Part shown: positions 52,467-62,104 of the stretch, piece after piece
How the letters are laid out: each line of letters opens with the position of its first letter
Position numbering within the stretch: position 1 is the stretch's first letter
The notes under the pieces: generated by a model
Told to the model about the DNA's origin: nothing
The model's database searches: none
Seen by the model: only the letters and a program-made list of their open reading frames with translations
Translations under genes and position numbers: made by a program
Origin: Bacillus sp. CH30_1T
GTDB lineage: Bacteria > Bacillota > Bacilli > Bacillales > Bacillaceae_B
DNA: 64,000 nt
Assembly: GCF_008364765.1 (NCBI RefSeq)
Contig: NZ_VTUY01000001.1
Location: forward strand, 187,526-251,525
Direction: 5' to 3'

Positions 52467-53504
52467 ATGAAAATCGATATAAAGGATCTTCAAAGGGATT
52501 GGAAGGAATATACCTTACGGAACGATCATGGAATGGCTGTCAGTCTATTAAACTACGGGGGCATCATCACAAGGGTGATGGTGCCTGATCAGGACGGCAC
52601 GATTGAAAATGTGATTATCGGATATAAACAGGTGGAGGATTACGAGACGAATCCTCATTTCTTCGGAGCCTTGATCGGCCCTGTTGCCGGCCGGATCCAG
52701 GGTGCCGCCTTTGAACTGGATGGGAATGTCTATATGCTTGAAGCAAATGATGGAGAAAATCATTTACACGGAGGCTCAAATGGATTTCATCAGGTCCTCT
52801 GGGACACGGAACCCTTCCAGGATGAGGACAGGGTCGGGGTGGTTCTCTCATATTCCCGTAAGGATCGTGAGGGCGGATATCCCGGCACGATCGATGTGTC
52901 TGTCACATACCTTTTAACAAATGAAAATGAACTGATCCTCGAGTATGAGGCAGTGACGGATCAGCCCACTCCCCTTACCTTAACCAATCATGCTTACTTT
53001 AATTTAAGCGGGAATGGAAAGGAGACGATCCATCATCATCATGTCACGATCGACAGCCATCAATTTCTTGAGCTCGATGAAGAGTTGATCCCGACTGGGA
53101 CGGTGGTGGATGCTGGGGATACCCCATTTGATTTCCGTATGGGCCGCCGACTGAGTGACGGTATAACGGCGCGGACGGAACAAAACGACATAGCCGGTCA
53201 TGGCTACGATCACTACTTCCTGCTTGACCACAGCAAGTCAGAAAGTGTCACAGTGAAAGAACAAACGAGCGGTCGTGTGCTGACCATCGAGACGGATCAA
53301 CCCGGCATGGTCATGTACACGACGAATAATCTCCAACACGGACTGGAGCTTCATGAAGGAACGTCGAGAAAGCATTTGGGCGTCTGCTTTGAAACACAAT
53401 ACCCGACGGCCTCTCTCCATCATTATGGCCTGCCCTCTGTCATCCTGCTTCCGAATGAACGGTATCAGCAGCGGACTGTATTTACATTTTCAACTGAGAA
53501 TTAA
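52467..53504 (+). CDS. galM: Aldose 1-epimerase (mutarotase)
   Basis: This mutarotase has about 345 residues. ENHLHGGSNGFH and LTNHAYFNLSGNG carry the catalytic His residues, and GVCFETQYPT carries the catalytic Glu. The enzyme interconverts alpha- and beta-anomers so that xylose isomerase is supplied with its preferred form. The frame opens at 52434, but GGGGGG with five spacing bases selects ATG 52467. It is downstream of the symporter, likely with partial read-through. Confidence 0.93.
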   Translation: MKIDIKDLQRDWKEYTLRNDHGMAVSLLNYGGIITRVMVPDQDGTIENVIIGYKQVEDYETNPHFFGALIGPVAGRIQGAAFELDGNVYMLEANDGENHLHGGSNGFHQVLWDTEPFQDEDRVGVVLSYSRKDREGGYPGTIDVSVTYLLTNENELILEYEAVTDQPTPLTLTNHAYFNLSGNGKETIHHHHVTIDSHQFLELDEELIPTGTVVDAGDTPFDFRMGRRLSDGITARTEQNDIAGHGYDHYFLLDHSKSESVTVKEQTSGRVLTIETDQPGMVMYTTNNLQHGLELHEGTSRKHLGVCFETQYPTASLHHYGLPSVILLPNERYQQRTVFTFSTEN

Positions 53505-53537
53505 AGGAACCTCCAGCTAAAGGCTGGAGGTTCCTTT
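53503..53537. terminator. Perfect bidirectional terminator after galM
   Basis: AAAGGAACCTCCAGC (53503-53517) and GCTGGAGGTTCCTTT (53523-53537) form a 15-bp stem with a 5-base loop, between galM and the convergent aldo/keto reductase gene, whose stop lies at its edge. Confidence 0.93.
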
Positions 53538-54516
53538 AATAAGCTCCCCGAATATGGGAGTGGACCTCTTTTTCGTAAAAATCTTTCAATGTCTGCAGTT
53601 CCTCGGGACTGAATTCCTTTGCATTCAGTGCCTTAAGGTTATCCTCCACTTGCTTGACACTTCTGAAACCCGGAATGACACTTGACACCTCTTCCTGCTG
53701 AAGAATCCACTTGATCGCGGCTCTGGTACGGTTGCCTCTCTCCTTTTCGATCCAGTTCAGCCCATCACTCAGTTCGACCCCTTTTTCGAAGGTCAATCCG
53801 CCAAAGGTTTCCCCGACATTGAACGCTTCCCCGTTGCGGTTGAAGCTGCGATGATCATCACTCTCGAATGTCGTGTCTTTTGTAAACTTACCGGTTAATA
53901 GTCCGCTTGCCAACGGTACACGTGCAAGGATCCCGACCTTCTTTTTCATCGCCATCGGAAACAGCTTTTCCAACGGTTTTTGTCTTAACAGATTGAAGAT
54001 GACCTGCAGGGAGCTTGCCTTTGTATGCTCGAGACAGAAGATGCCTTCTTCTACTGTTTCGACGCTCACACCGTAGTAACGGATTTTGCCTTCTTCCTTC
54101 AGCCTTTCCAGAACCTCGAATACGCTGCCTTCCTTTAGGATTTCCATCGGTGGACAGTGTATCTGGTACATATCGATTGCTTCCCTGTCGAGTCTTCTTA
54201 AGCTGTTCTCGCAGAATGCCCGCACGCTTTCCATTGAATAGGTCCGAGGGTCATGGATATCGGCACTGCGGCAAAATTTCGTCGCGATCTGGATCGATGC
54301 CTTCCCTTTAACCGATTTCGCAAGCAGTTCTTCACTACGACCGTCCCCATACACATCTGCCGTATCAAAGAAGTTCACCCCTGCATCCATCGCCTTGTCC
54401 AATGCCTTCAGTGCTTCCCGGTCATCCAGCTTGCCCCAGGCACCCCCGATGGCCCATGTCCCAAAACTTAATTCACTTATATTCAGATCCGTATTACCCA
54501 GCTGATTATATTTCAA
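53536..54516 (-). CDS. Aldo/keto reductase
   Basis: This 326-residue (beta/alpha)8 NADPH-dependent reductase has LSFGTWAIGG (about 16-25) and FFDTADVYGDGRSEELL with catalytic Asp, Tyr. ATKFCRSADIH carries the catalytic Lys, MYQIHCPP carries the His and IPGFRSVKQVEDNLKA closes the coenzyme site. It could reduce xylose to xylitol or act on other aldehydes; the substrate is unknown. It lies between galM and xylB on the minus strand and 90 bases beyond the xylB stop. Confidence 0.9.
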   Translation of the reverse strand: MKYNQLGNTDLNISELSFGTWAIGGAWGKLDDREALKALDKAMDAGVNFFDTADVYGDGRSEELLAKSVKGKASIQIATKFCRSADIHDPRTYSMESVRAFCENSLRRLDREAIDMYQIHCPPMEILKEGSVFEVLERLKEEGKIRYYGVSVETVEEGIFCLEHTKASSLQVIFNLLRQKPLEKLFPMAMKKKVGILARVPLASGLLTGKFTKDTTFESDDHRSFNRNGEAFNVGETFGGLTFEKGVELSDGLNWIEKERGNRTRAAIKWILQQEEVSSVIPGFRSVKQVEDNLKALNAKEFSPEELQTLKDFYEKEVHSHIRGAY

Positions 54517-54545
54517 TGCTTCTCTCTCCTTCCCTTCAGACGAGA

Positions 54546-54594
54546 AAGGCGGCCTCCAGAAGCAATGGAATCTCTCTTCGGAAGCAGCCTTATC
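54546..54594 (-). terminator. Terminator after xylB
   Basis: AAGGCGGCCTCCAGAAG and CTTCGGAAGCAGCCTT are imperfectly complementary (several mismatches), with a 15-base loop. It lies between xylB and the downstream reductase gene. Confidence 0.6.
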
Positions 54595-54605
54595 ATCGGT
54601 CGGTA

Positions 54606-56108
54606 TTATTTTCGATAGTTTACCAGTTTTTCATTTAACGATTTTGTTTGCCCGTATACTTCCTGATAGAGATTGAACAATTCCTTATACATCTCTGCGT
54701 TGTCCACATTCGGGATGAACTCTTTCTCTACTTTCAGAAACTCTTTGGCACATTCCTTCAGGGAATCGAACCAGCCGCATCCATAGGCCGCTAACATCGC
54801 TGCCCCCATTCCCGGCCCCTGCTCACTCGAGAGCTTCACGATTCTGGCGTTGAAGATATCCGCCTGCAACTGCAGCCAGTCTTCATTCTTCGTCCCGCCT
54901 CCAGTGGAGACAATCGTCTCGATCTGCTTGCCGCTGCCTCGGAAGATCGCCAAGGATTCATTTAATGAAAAGGTGATGCCTTCCATGACTGCCCGTACAA
55001 AGTCCTTTCGTTCATGGGAGCTGTCCATGCCGATAAAGCTCGCCCGAATCGCAGCATCTGCATGAGGGGTCCGTTCCCCCGCCACATACGGTGTAAACAG
55101 CAAACCGTTAGACCCGGGAGGCACGGTTCCTGCCTCCTTCACCAATTCCTCAAAGCTCTCATCCTTGGCAAACACATTCCTGAACCAGCTCAGGCTGTAA
55201 CCTGCTGCAAGGGTGACGCCCATCGTATAATAAGCTTCCGGGGCCCCGTGATTAAAGTAATGGACCTTCCCCTCGAAATCCTTATCATTGCCGGATTCAT
55301 AGGATAGCACAACCCCTGATGTCCCGATGCTGCATAGAGTCTTGCCTTCTTCTAATATTCCGGAACCGATTGCGCCGCACGCATTATCCGCTCCCCCGGC
55401 AAATACTTGGGTGGAAGTGGATAGACCAGTCGATACAGCGATTTCAGGGCTTATGCTGCCCGTCTTCTCATAGGAATCGACCAATGGTGGACAAAGCGCG
55501 GGGTCAATTCCCAGAAGGTCGCAGATTTCTTTGCTCCATACTTTTTCCCCGATATCCAACAGCAGCGTTCCCGCTGCATCGGAATAGTCCATATGCAGCT
55601 TCCCCGTCAACTTGTAGCGGAGATAATCTTTCGGCAACACAAAGGTTTTCGCCTTTTCATAGATTTCCGGCTCATGCTCCTTCACCCAAAGGAGCTTTGG
55701 AAGCGTAAAGCCTTCCAATGCAGGATTTTTCGTAATCGAGAGCAAGCGTTCTTCTCCGATGACATCGTATATCTGTCTGCATTGGGCGCTCGTCCGGGTA
55801 TCGTTCCAGAGGATGGCATTGCGAAGCACTTCATTGTTCTCATCAAGGAGTACAAGTCCATGCATTTGGCCGGAAAAGCTGATGCCTTCGATATCTTCCG
55901 TATCGCCTTGAAAGCCTTGCAGGAGATGAGACAGTCCTGCAACAGTCTGATCCACCCATGCTTTCGGGTCCTGTTCGCTGTAACCCGTTCTTTCTTGGAT
56001 TAGCGCGTAATCCTTTGATATCTCCTGAACGACTTCCCCGGTTTCATTCACCAGCAGGATTTTCACTGCACTTGTTCCCAGATCGACACCAATTACGTAT
56101 TTCATCAC
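54606..56108 (-). CDS. xylB: Xylulokinase
   Basis: This FGGY-family kinase has 500 residues: YVIGVDLGTSAVKILLV (N-terminal phosphate loop, about 4-20), GISFSGQMHGLVLLD (active-site region), AGGADNACGAIGSG and STGGGTKNEDWLQLQADIF (C-terminal FGGY signature). It phosphorylates D-xylulose at C5. It follows xylA by 22 bases in one transcript and is controlled by the xylA operator. Confidence 0.96.
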   Translation of the reverse strand: MMKYVIGVDLGTSAVKILLVNETGEVVQEISKDYALIQERTGYSEQDPKAWVDQTVAGLSHLLQGFQGDTEDIEGISFSGQMHGLVLLDENNEVLRNAILWNDTRTSAQCRQIYDVIGEERLLSITKNPALEGFTLPKLLWVKEHEPEIYEKAKTFVLPKDYLRYKLTGKLHMDYSDAAGTLLLDIGEKVWSKEICDLLGIDPALCPPLVDSYEKTGSISPEIAVSTGLSTSTQVFAGGADNACGAIGSGILEEGKTLCSIGTSGVVLSYESGNDKDFEGKVHYFNHGAPEAYYTMGVTLAAGYSLSWFRNVFAKDESFEELVKEAGTVPPGSNGLLFTPYVAGERTPHADAAIRASFIGMDSSHERKDFVRAVMEGITFSLNESLAIFRGSGKQIETIVSTGGGTKNEDWLQLQADIFNARIVKLSSEQGPGMGAAMLAAYGCGWFDSLKECAKEFLKVEKEFIPNVDNAEMYKELFNLYQEVYGQTKSLNEKLVNYRK

Positions 56109-56130
56109 TACACCTCTTCTACGTTAAACC

Positions 56131-57456
56131 TTATTCTCCAGCGTATGCTTTCAGTAAATATTGATTGATGGTTGCCTTGATCTTCTCAAGACGGCCTGAT
56201 TGGTGCTTCACTTCGGTTAAGCCCAGCGCATGCTCCTCAAGCTTGCGGAAGTCTGAATTTCCTTCCACGATTTCAAGACCGATGCCTTCCGTGTAGCTCT
56301 TATAACGATTTTCAACCACACCATCAAGTACGTTATCATCAATCAGCTTCTGAGCAACCTTGAGCCCGACTGCGAAACTGTCCATTCCGGCGATATGTGC
56401 GTGGAATAAATCCTCCGGCTCGAAAGAACCTCTTCTGACTTTCGCGTCGAAGTTCAATCCGCCGCGGCCAAGGCCTCCATTTTTAAGAATTTCATACATT
56501 GCAAGAGTGGTAGAATACAAATCTGTCGGAAATTCGTCTGTATCCCAGCCAAGTAACGGATCGCCCTGGTTGGCATCCACTGAACCGAGCATGTTGTTCA
56601 CACGTGCATAGCGCAGTTCATGCTCGAATGTATGTCCGGCCAATGTCGCGTGATTCGCTTCGATATTGAACTTGAAGTGGTCCTGCAGTCCGTAATTCTG
56701 AAGGAACGCAAAGCCTGTCGCCACATCGAAATCATACTGATGAGTCGTTGGCTCTTTCGGTTTTGGCTCGATGAGGAACTGTGCATCAAAGCCGATTTCC
56801 TTCGCATAATCAACAGCCATATGAAGGAAGCGTCCCAGGTTATCCATCTCAAGCTTCATGTCTGTATTCAGGAGGGTTTCGTAGCCTTCACGTCCGCCCC
56901 AGAATACATAGTTATCTGCGCCTAATTCCTTCCCTACTTCCAATCCTTTCTTCACTTTCGCTGCAGAGTAGGCGAAGATGTCTGCGCTATTGGAAGTCGC
57001 AGCACCATGGATAAAGCGGGGATGCGTGAAATTGTTCGCTGTGTTCCAAAGTAATTTCGTTTTGCTGTCTTTCATGTAGTCCTTTATCATGCTTACGATT
57101 GTATCAAGATTTTGATTCGTTTCTTTTAAGCTGCTTCCTTCCGGGGCAATATCGACATCGTGGAAACAGAAGAATGGTACATCAAGCTTTTCAAAGAATT
57201 CGAAAGCCGCTTCTACACGTGCCTTTGCCAAATCCATTCCCGTATATTGGTCCCATGAGCGGATCATTGTACCGCTTCCGAATGGATCGGAGCCGTCCAT
57301 CGTGAAGGTATGCCAGTAAGCCACACCAAAACGTAGGATTTCCTCCATTGTTTTGCCACCGATTTCTTCCTTTGGATTATAAAATTTAAACGCAAATGGA
57401 TTGGTTGATGTTGAACCTTCGTAGTTAATTTTGTCGATGTTCTTAAAATAAGCCAT
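56131..57456 (-). CDS. xylA: Xylose isomerase
   Basis: This class II xylose isomerase has 441 residues and the metal and substrate ligands: [13 protein letters not shown] with His and Asp (about 97-109), FWGGREGYE (Glu), [20 protein letters not shown] (Glu and His, metal site 1/2) and [24 protein letters not shown]. It converts D-xylose to D-xylulose. The ATG at 57456 follows AGGAGG. Upstream lie a promoter, an operator and a cre-like site. Confidence 0.97.
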   Translation of the reverse strand: MAYFKNIDKINYEGSTSTNPFAFKFYNPKEEIGGKTMEEILRFGVAYWHTFTMDGSDPFGSGTMIRSWDQYTGMDLAKARVEAAFEFFEKLDVPFFCFHDVDIAPEGSSLKETNQNLDTIVSMIKDYMKDSKTKLLWNTANNFTHPRFIHGAATSNSADIFAYSAAKVKKGLEVGKELGADNYVFWGGREGYETLLNTDMKLEMDNLGRFLHMAVDYAKEIGFDAQFLIEPKPKEPTTHQYDFDVATGFAFLQNYGLQDHFKFNIEANHATLAGHTFEHELRYARVNNMLGSVDANQGDPLLGWDTDEFPTDLYSTTLAMYEILKNGGLGRGGLNFDAKVRRGSFEPEDLFHAHIAGMDSFAVGLKVAQKLIDDNVLDGVVENRYKSYTEGIGLEIVEGNSDFRKLEEHALGLTEVKHQSGRLEKIKATINQYLLKAYAGE

Positions 57457-57629
57457 TGATCGTTCCTCCTAAAATTTTATAATGAAGTGCTTCAACTTCC
57501 GGCTCACCGCCCATCCGGATGAGCGATAATGAATCGGATTTTCCATACTGCCACTCGAAACGTGATCAGCTTTTATAACAGGTTCTTTATATGCGGACGA
57601 ACCGGTTGGCCGCCTGTACCATTTAGTAA

Positions 57630-57643
57630 TGTAAATGCTTACA
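57630..57643 (-). promoter_or_regulatory. cre-like site in xylA leader
   Basis: TGTAAATGCTTACA on the plus strand (read TGTAAGCATTTACA on the other strand) is a near-perfect palindrome fitting cre except for the central CG. It lies just downstream of the -10, consistent with CcpA repression. Confidence 0.6.
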
Positions 57644-57648
57644 ACGTC

Positions 57649-57690
57649 ATTATAGCAACATAGCGTTAGTTTGTCTATTGAATAAACTAA
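57649..57690 (-). promoter_or_regulatory. xylA promoter with XylR operator
   Basis: On the minus strand TAGACA (57677-57672), 17 bases, TATAAT (57654-57649). The operator TTAGTTT...AAACTAA (57666-57690, perfect 7-base arms 11 apart) covers the -35. Divergently, TTGTCT (57671-57676) and a TTTATA/TATAAA region on the plus strand could serve the DUF624 gene. Confidence 0.85.
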
Positions 57691-57783
57691 GTTTTTATAA
57701 ACTACTGTCAAACAAGCCGCGATACCGTATAATAGTTCATGATTGCGCATACAACTTACTCATCGATGGAGGTGGTTATGTCC

Positions 57784-58398
57784 ATGAATACGTTAAACAG
57801 TGCAATCTACAGCATCTTTGAATGGATCACGCGTTTCGCTTTCATAAATATTTTATGGGTACTCTTTACCTTGGCAGGAGGCATCCTGTTCGGCTTCTTT
57901 CCTTCTACGGTGGCCATGTTCGCGATTGTACGGGATTGGTTAAGGGGAAATACGGAGGAACCGGTATTCAGCGCCTTCTTGACTTATTACAAAAGAGAAT
58001 TCTGGAAGAGCAACCGCTTAGGAATCGTCATCATTGCGACCGCACTCCTGATCGGCCTCGATATTTGGTATATCCAAATGGATCTCCGTGAACTGTTCAC
58101 TTGGACCCATATTCCGCTATTCGCCTTTATGCTGCTCTTTCTATTCTTCTCCTTTTATCTGTTACCGGCCTTTGTGCATTTCGATTTGAGCGTGCGGCGA
58201 CTGCTCAAACAAGCGTTTCTGATCATGCTGATCCATCCGCTCCATACGCTGTTGATGCTGATTTGTCTCGGTTCCCTTTTCTTTATCATGTACTTGGTAC
58301 CGGCTATTGCGTTTATCTTCGGCGGCAGTGCTTATGCCTTTATCACGACATGGCTTAGCCTGCATGCATTTAAACGGATTCAGGGGAAACAGTCATAA
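57784..58398 (+). CDS. DUF624 (YesL-like) membrane protein
   Basis: The product has about 204 residues and five or so helices and belongs to the DUF624/YesL family, which is regularly found beside glycan-uptake ABC transporters. Possible starts are ATG 57778 or 57784, behind GGAGGTGG. GGILFGFFPSTVAMFAIVRDWLRG (about 31-54) is the conserved part. Function is unproven; a regulator or assembly role for the ABC importer is the usual suggestion. It is divergent from xylA and shares its control region. Confidence 0.85.
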   Translation: MNTLNSAIYSIFEWITRFAFINILWVLFTLAGGILFGFFPSTVAMFAIVRDWLRGNTEEPVFSAFLTYYKREFWKSNRLGIVIIATALLIGLDIWYIQMDLRELFTWTHIPLFAFMLLFLFFSFYLLPAFVHFDLSVRRLLKQAFLIMLIHPLHTLLMLICLGSLFFIMYLVPAIAFIFGGSAYAFITTWLSLHAFKRIQGKQS

Positions 58399-58404
58399 TA
58401 AGAA

Positions 58405-58817
58405 GCTCTTTTTCGTAAAGTTTGGTGGTTTTCAATTAGCGAGTGCTGGTTGATTTCCACTCCAGGATGCTCGCTTTCCGCGGGGCGTGAGTTGAGCCTC
58501 CTCGGGCTAAAGCCCTGTGGGGTCTCAACTTTCCCGCTATTCCCGCAGGAGTCGAGCACCTTCCGTTCCAATCAACTTTCTAAGTGTTGAGCGATCAATG
58601 TTAGCTTCTATGGTAGATATCCTGCTTATTCGATTGCCTTATGTCACTGCTGAACTCTGTCACGCAATCGTGTTTAGATGGTGAGGGGAACTTGCTCAGA
58701 CTCCGGCGGATATTGGTCGTTCCGAGCTCCTGTCGACTAAGCCACACTGGCTTTCAAGAGGTGCGGTTCCCCTTGGCAGATCTTATGTTACAAAACAACA
58801 ATCTTTGTGAAAAGAGC
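58405..58817. mobile_element. Composite MITE-like palindrome element, copy 2
   Basis: This 413-bp copy of the element at 39141-39652 has ends GCTCTTTTTCGTAAAG and CTTTGTGAAAAGAGC that are a clear inverted repeat. Module 1 (about 58444-58580) closely matches copy 1; module 2 (58679-58775) is more diverged and its palindrome decayed, followed by GGCAGATCTTATGTTA. It begins six bases after the DUF624 stop. The frames inside it are not credible genes. Confidence 0.75.
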
Positions 58818-58821
58818 GTAA

Positions 58822-58949
58822 AAAAATCACTTTTCTCTTTATCATTGAACTCCGTTTACACGAATGGTTGATTTTCCTAGTTCCAAAGCAGGAATCAACA
58901 ACAGTGTTAATCAGAGGCAATTGAATAAAAGAAGAAGTGATTTTTTTCA
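58822..58949. repeat. Inverted repeat flanking a small hairpin
   Basis: AAAAAAATCACTTTTCTCTTT (58819-58839) is inversely related to AAAGAAGAAGTGATTTTTTT (58930-58949), and GTTGATTTTCC...GGAATCAAC lies between them. It may terminate the permease transcript at the right (58954). Confidence 0.5.
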
Positions 58950-58953
58950 TTGC

Positions 58954-59775
58954 TTATCCTTTTACCGCACTTGAAGAGATCCCTTCCACAACTTTATTAC
59001 TGAAGAAGAGGAATGCCAGCAGGATCGGCAGCACACTGATAATAAGCGTGGCACCAATGGCTCCCCAATCGGTCATGTATTGCCCGATAAAATTCTGAAT
59101 CCCGACGGTAAGGGTTTTGTATTCGTCGGAGCTGATAAATGTGTTCACAAAGACAAACTCATTCCAATTGTAGATCATATTGATAATAACCGTCGTCGAC
59201 ATAATCGGGATCGTCATCGGCAGGATGATTTTGAAAAACATCCGATGAACCGAACATCCGTCCATAATCGCGGCCTCTTCTATTTCCCGCGGCAAGGTGT
59301 AATAGAAGCCAAGCAGAATCATCATCGTAATCGGTAGGTTATAGGCCGTATACGTAATGACGATCGACCATGGATTATCAATTAAATTCACATTTAAGAA
59401 CATGCTGAATAGCGGGATGATGGCTGAATGAATCGGAATCATCAACCCTACCATAAACAATCCCAATACCAGTTTACTTAGCTTCCACTGCATTCTGGTG
59501 ATGACGAATGTCGCCATGCTTGCAAATAATACCGTTAAGATGATCGCTACACCTGTAATCCAGATACTGTTCCAAAAGTAAATCCCGATTCCGCCTTCCC
59601 ATACCTTCGCATAATTCTCCCATCTGAATTCAGAAGGCAGAGAAAAAGGAGATTTCGAGAAGATATCCTGGTTATCCTTTAATGAAAACAGGAACAGCCA
59701 AATGACTGGGAATATCTGAAAGACCGCGACAATGGCTAAACAAAGATAGAGAATAAAGTAACCCGCACGCTTCAT
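58954..59775 (-). CDS. ABC sugar permease, MalG/CUT1 type
   Basis: This 273-residue permease has six helices with the EAA loop EEAAIMDGCSVHRMFFKIILPM (about 165-186). It is the inner-membrane partner of the next gene. CUT1 systems carry oligosaccharides; the neighbouring xylosidase and XylR suggest xylooligosaccharides. No ATPase gene is present in the window, so a shared MsiK-like ATPase elsewhere is implied. Confidence 0.92.
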   Translation of the reverse strand: MKRAGYFILYLCLAIVAVFQIFPVIWLFLFSLKDNQDIFSKSPFSLPSEFRWENYAKVWEGGIGIYFWNSIWITGVAIILTVLFASMATFVITRMQWKLSKLVLGLFMVGLMIPIHSAIIPLFSMFLNVNLIDNPWSIVITYTAYNLPITMMILLGFYYTLPREIEEAAIMDGCSVHRMFFKIILPMTIPIMSTTVIINMIYNWNEFVFVNTFISSDEYKTLTVGIQNFIGQYMTDWGAIGATLIISVLPILLAFLFFSNKVVEGISSSAVKG

Positions 59776-59788
59776 AGTCTTACCCCCT

Positions 59789-60667
59789 TTAATATTGAAT
59801 TTCTTCTTTAGTCGCTGTAACTTTGCGGACGATGACGGTCACGATTAATGTGATGATCAACAGCAGGAAGCCGATGGCGCTTCCGTATCCAAAGTCATTA
59901 CTTGAAAAAGCCAGTTTATACATATAGGAAGCCATTACCTCACTTGCCCCATTCGGCCCACCGCCGGTCATGACATAAATCAGATCAAAATATTTCAGTG
60001 ATCCGACAACCGCCAGCACGATGGTCACTTTCACGACTCCCATTATTAAAGGAAGCTTGATTTTGTAGGCAATTTGAAGAGGCGTCGCTCCATCGATTTT
60101 TGCAGCTTCCACCAGGGATTCCGGGATATTCTTCAAAGCAGCATAGTATATCAAGATGTAAAAACCCGCATATTGCCATAGAATCGGAATGAAGATGGCA
60201 TACAATACAACGGATGGCTCTGCAAGCCACGCGGGCGGATCATCAACCCCAATCGCCATCAGTATGCTGTTGAGCATCCCGTTCGACGGATTGAAAACCT
60301 TGATCCACAACTGGGCGATAGCGACGGATGACAGGAGCATCGGAATCAAATAGATCTTCCTTAATAGATCGGCCCCTTTTATTTTTGATGCCAATATTAA
60401 CGAGATTGCCAGATAAATAATCAGACTAAGTGTTGAAAATACAGCAAGTAAAAAGGAATGAAGTGCACTATCCCAGAACTTCTCATCAGAAATCGCATGG
60501 ATATAATTATCAAGCCCTATGAACTCCATCTCCCCGATGCCATCCCAGTCCATCAAACCGTAGTACGCAGTCAGGATTAATGGGATGAATATGAATACAC
60601 CGATCAAAAGGAGTGCAGGGAGAACGTAACAGGCGATAATCCACTTGTTAGACATTACTTTATTCAT
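59789..60667 (-). CDS. ABC sugar permease, MalF/CUT1 type
   Basis: This permease has about 292 residues and six or so helices. The EAA loop is LVEAAKIDGATPLQIAYKIKLPL (about 195-217). The frame opens at ATG 60682, but the ATG at 60667 (MNKVMSNK) behind GGGG is likelier. It lies 13 bases upstream of the MalG-type gene and about 85 bases after the binding protein, separated by a hairpin. Confidence 0.9.
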   Translation of the reverse strand: MNKVMSNKWIIACYVLPALLLIGVFIFIPLILTAYYGLMDWDGIGEMEFIGLDNYIHAISDEKFWDSALHSFLLAVFSTLSLIIYLAISLILASKIKGADLLRKIYLIPMLLSSVAIAQLWIKVFNPSNGMLNSILMAIGVDDPPAWLAEPSVVLYAIFIPILWQYAGFYILIYYAALKNIPESLVEAAKIDGATPLQIAYKIKLPLIMGVVKVTIVLAVVGSLKYFDLIYVMTGGGPNGASEVMASYMYKLAFSSNDFGYGSAIGFLLLIITLIVTVIVRKVTATKEEIQY

Positions 60668-60692
60668 AACATTCAACCCCATATTTAAAAAT

Positions 60693-60730
60693 AGAAAAGG
60701 ACAATCCAGCTTATGGGTATGTCCTTTTCT
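60693..60730 (-). terminator. Intercistronic hairpin, possible attenuator
   Basis: AGAAAAGGACA (60693-60703) and TGTCCTTTTCT (60720-60730) form an 11-bp stem. On the minus strand the tail is TATTTTTAAATA. Placed between the binding protein and the permeases, it should let binding protein exceed permease. Confidence 0.75.
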
Positions 60731-60753
60731 TTAACTGATCATCAGAAACTCTA

Positions 60754-62052
60754 TTATTCTTCCGAAAGTGCCTTTTCATGTTCTTTTGCAAATTCCTCCG
60801 GTGTAACTTCTTTACCAAAGAGCGATTGGATCATATCCAAGTGAACCTGTGCAACATCTGCGCTCATTTGAACGTCTGCAAATAATGTAATGTTGCTGGC
60901 GTTGTTTAGATCATCCAATACGTCGACATACATATCCGGAAGATCCAATGATTCAGCATCGACCTTCGTGGCAGGGATGACCCCGGCATCTGTCACCGAC
61001 TTCTCTCCCCATTCCTGTACGAAGAAGGAGGCAAATTCTTTCGCTTCTTCCTTCACATCTGAGTCTTCCGCAACGAATAGCCCTACCCCTGGACCACCGA
61101 CAAAGCTGTTCATATCCCCATTTCCATCAACCGTCGGGAAGTTGAAGTATCCGACAGAGTCCCTGAATTCCTGTGGAACATCTTCATTGGTTGTGTAGTT
61201 TGGCAGATCCCATGTCGCAATCAAGTACATGGCAGCCTGTTCGTTCATAAACATGCTCTTCGCTTCTTCATCTGAGAGACCATTGAATCCTTTGACAAAA
61301 GCGTCCATACCAACTAAATCCTGTACTTTTTCCGCAGCTGAAACAAGTGCAGGGTCTTCGAACGAACCAGATCGGTTGATCGCATTCGTCAAAACGTCTC
61401 CCCCGCCTATCCGATCCGCCAGGTACATATACCATAACGATCCGGTCCAGCGATCCTTGTTTCCAAGAGCGATTGGTGCTACATCATTTTTCTTCAATGT
61501 CTTCACGACATTTTCCAATTCTTCATATGTTTTCGGTGCTTCTAAGTTATATTTATCGAAAATCGCTTTATTGTAGAAAACCGTGGCAATGTTCAATTCA
61601 AGGGGCAGTCCGTATGTACTTCCATCAACCGCATACGCTTCTGCCGTGCCTGAGACGAATTTGTCCTTTAGATCCCCTTCAAGCAAATCATCTAAAGGTG
61701 CAAACTTCTCCCCGCTTACATACGGATCCAGGAATCCTGCAGCCCATGTCATCCCCACATCCGGTAATTCATTCGAAGTTGATAGTACTTTAAGCTTATC
61801 TTTATACTGTTCATTACTCAACACCTCAAGGTCCACTTTCACATCGGGATGATCACTTTCAAAATCCTTGATGATTCCGCTTACAATTTCATTGTGCTGC
61901 TTCGAGCTTCCTTCAGGCCAAAGATGCATGAACTCGATTGTTTTCTCATCTCCGGACCCATTGGCTTTCTCATCTGAACCAGAACAGCCGGTGATCAGTA
62001 ACAGAGAGGAAAAAAGAGTGAAGACTGTTGTAACCGCTTTCTTATTTCTCAA
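60754..62052 (-). CDS. ABC sugar-binding lipoprotein (xyloside)
   Basis: The product has about 432 residues: a lipoprotein signal LLITGCSGS (lipobox Cys about 23 from TTG 62052) and an extracellular solute-binding family 1 fold (EFMHLWPEGSSKQHNEIVSGIIKDFES; PLELNIATVFYNKAIFDKYN). The frame opens at TTG 62067, but GGGGG is seven bases before TTG 62052, which gives MRNKKAVTT. Likely ligands are xylobiose or longer xylooligosaccharides. A cre-like site sits in the first codons. Confidence 0.92.
   Translation of the reverse strand: MRNKKAVTTVFTLFSSLLLITGCSGSDEKANGSGDEKTIEFMHLWPEGSSKQHNEIVSGIIKDFESDHPDVKVDLEVLSNEQYKDKLKVLSTSNELPDVGMTWAAGFLDPYVSGEKFAPLDDLLEGDLKDKFVSGTAEAYAVDGSTYGLPLELNIATVFYNKAIFDKYNLEAPKTYEELENVVKTLKKNDVAPIALGNKDRWTGSLWYMYLADRIGGGDVLTNAINRSGSFEDPALVSAAEKVQDLVGMDAFVKGFNGLSDEEAKSMFMNEQAAMYLIATWDLPNYTTNEDVPQEFRDSVGYFNFPTVDGNGDMNSFVGGPGVGLFVAEDSDVKEEAKEFASFFVQEWGEKSVTDAGVIPATKVDAESLDLPDMYVDVLDDLNNASNITLFADVQMSADVAQVHLDMIQSLFGKEVTPEEFAKEHEKALSEE
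62029..62042 (-). promoter_or_regulatory. Intragenic cre-like site in binding-protein gene
   Basis: TGTAACCGCTTTCT fits cre (TGWAANCGNTNWCA) at most positions and lies in the first codons of the binding-protein gene, a common place for a CcpA roadblock. Confidence 0.55.
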
Positions 62053-62104
62053 ACTAAATACCCCCAATATTCGTTTTTTTGAAACCAGATATGTTACTGA
62101 TTTT

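Noticed and set aside
57469-57750. Minus-strand 93-codon frame upstream of xylA
   Set aside because: It spans the promoter, operator and cre-like site of xylA; no ribosome site at the start and composition is not protein-like.
58380-58871. Frames of 63-76 codons inside MITE-like element copy 2
   Set aside because: Same reason: palindrome-derived sequence with no start signals and no matching frame in copy 1.
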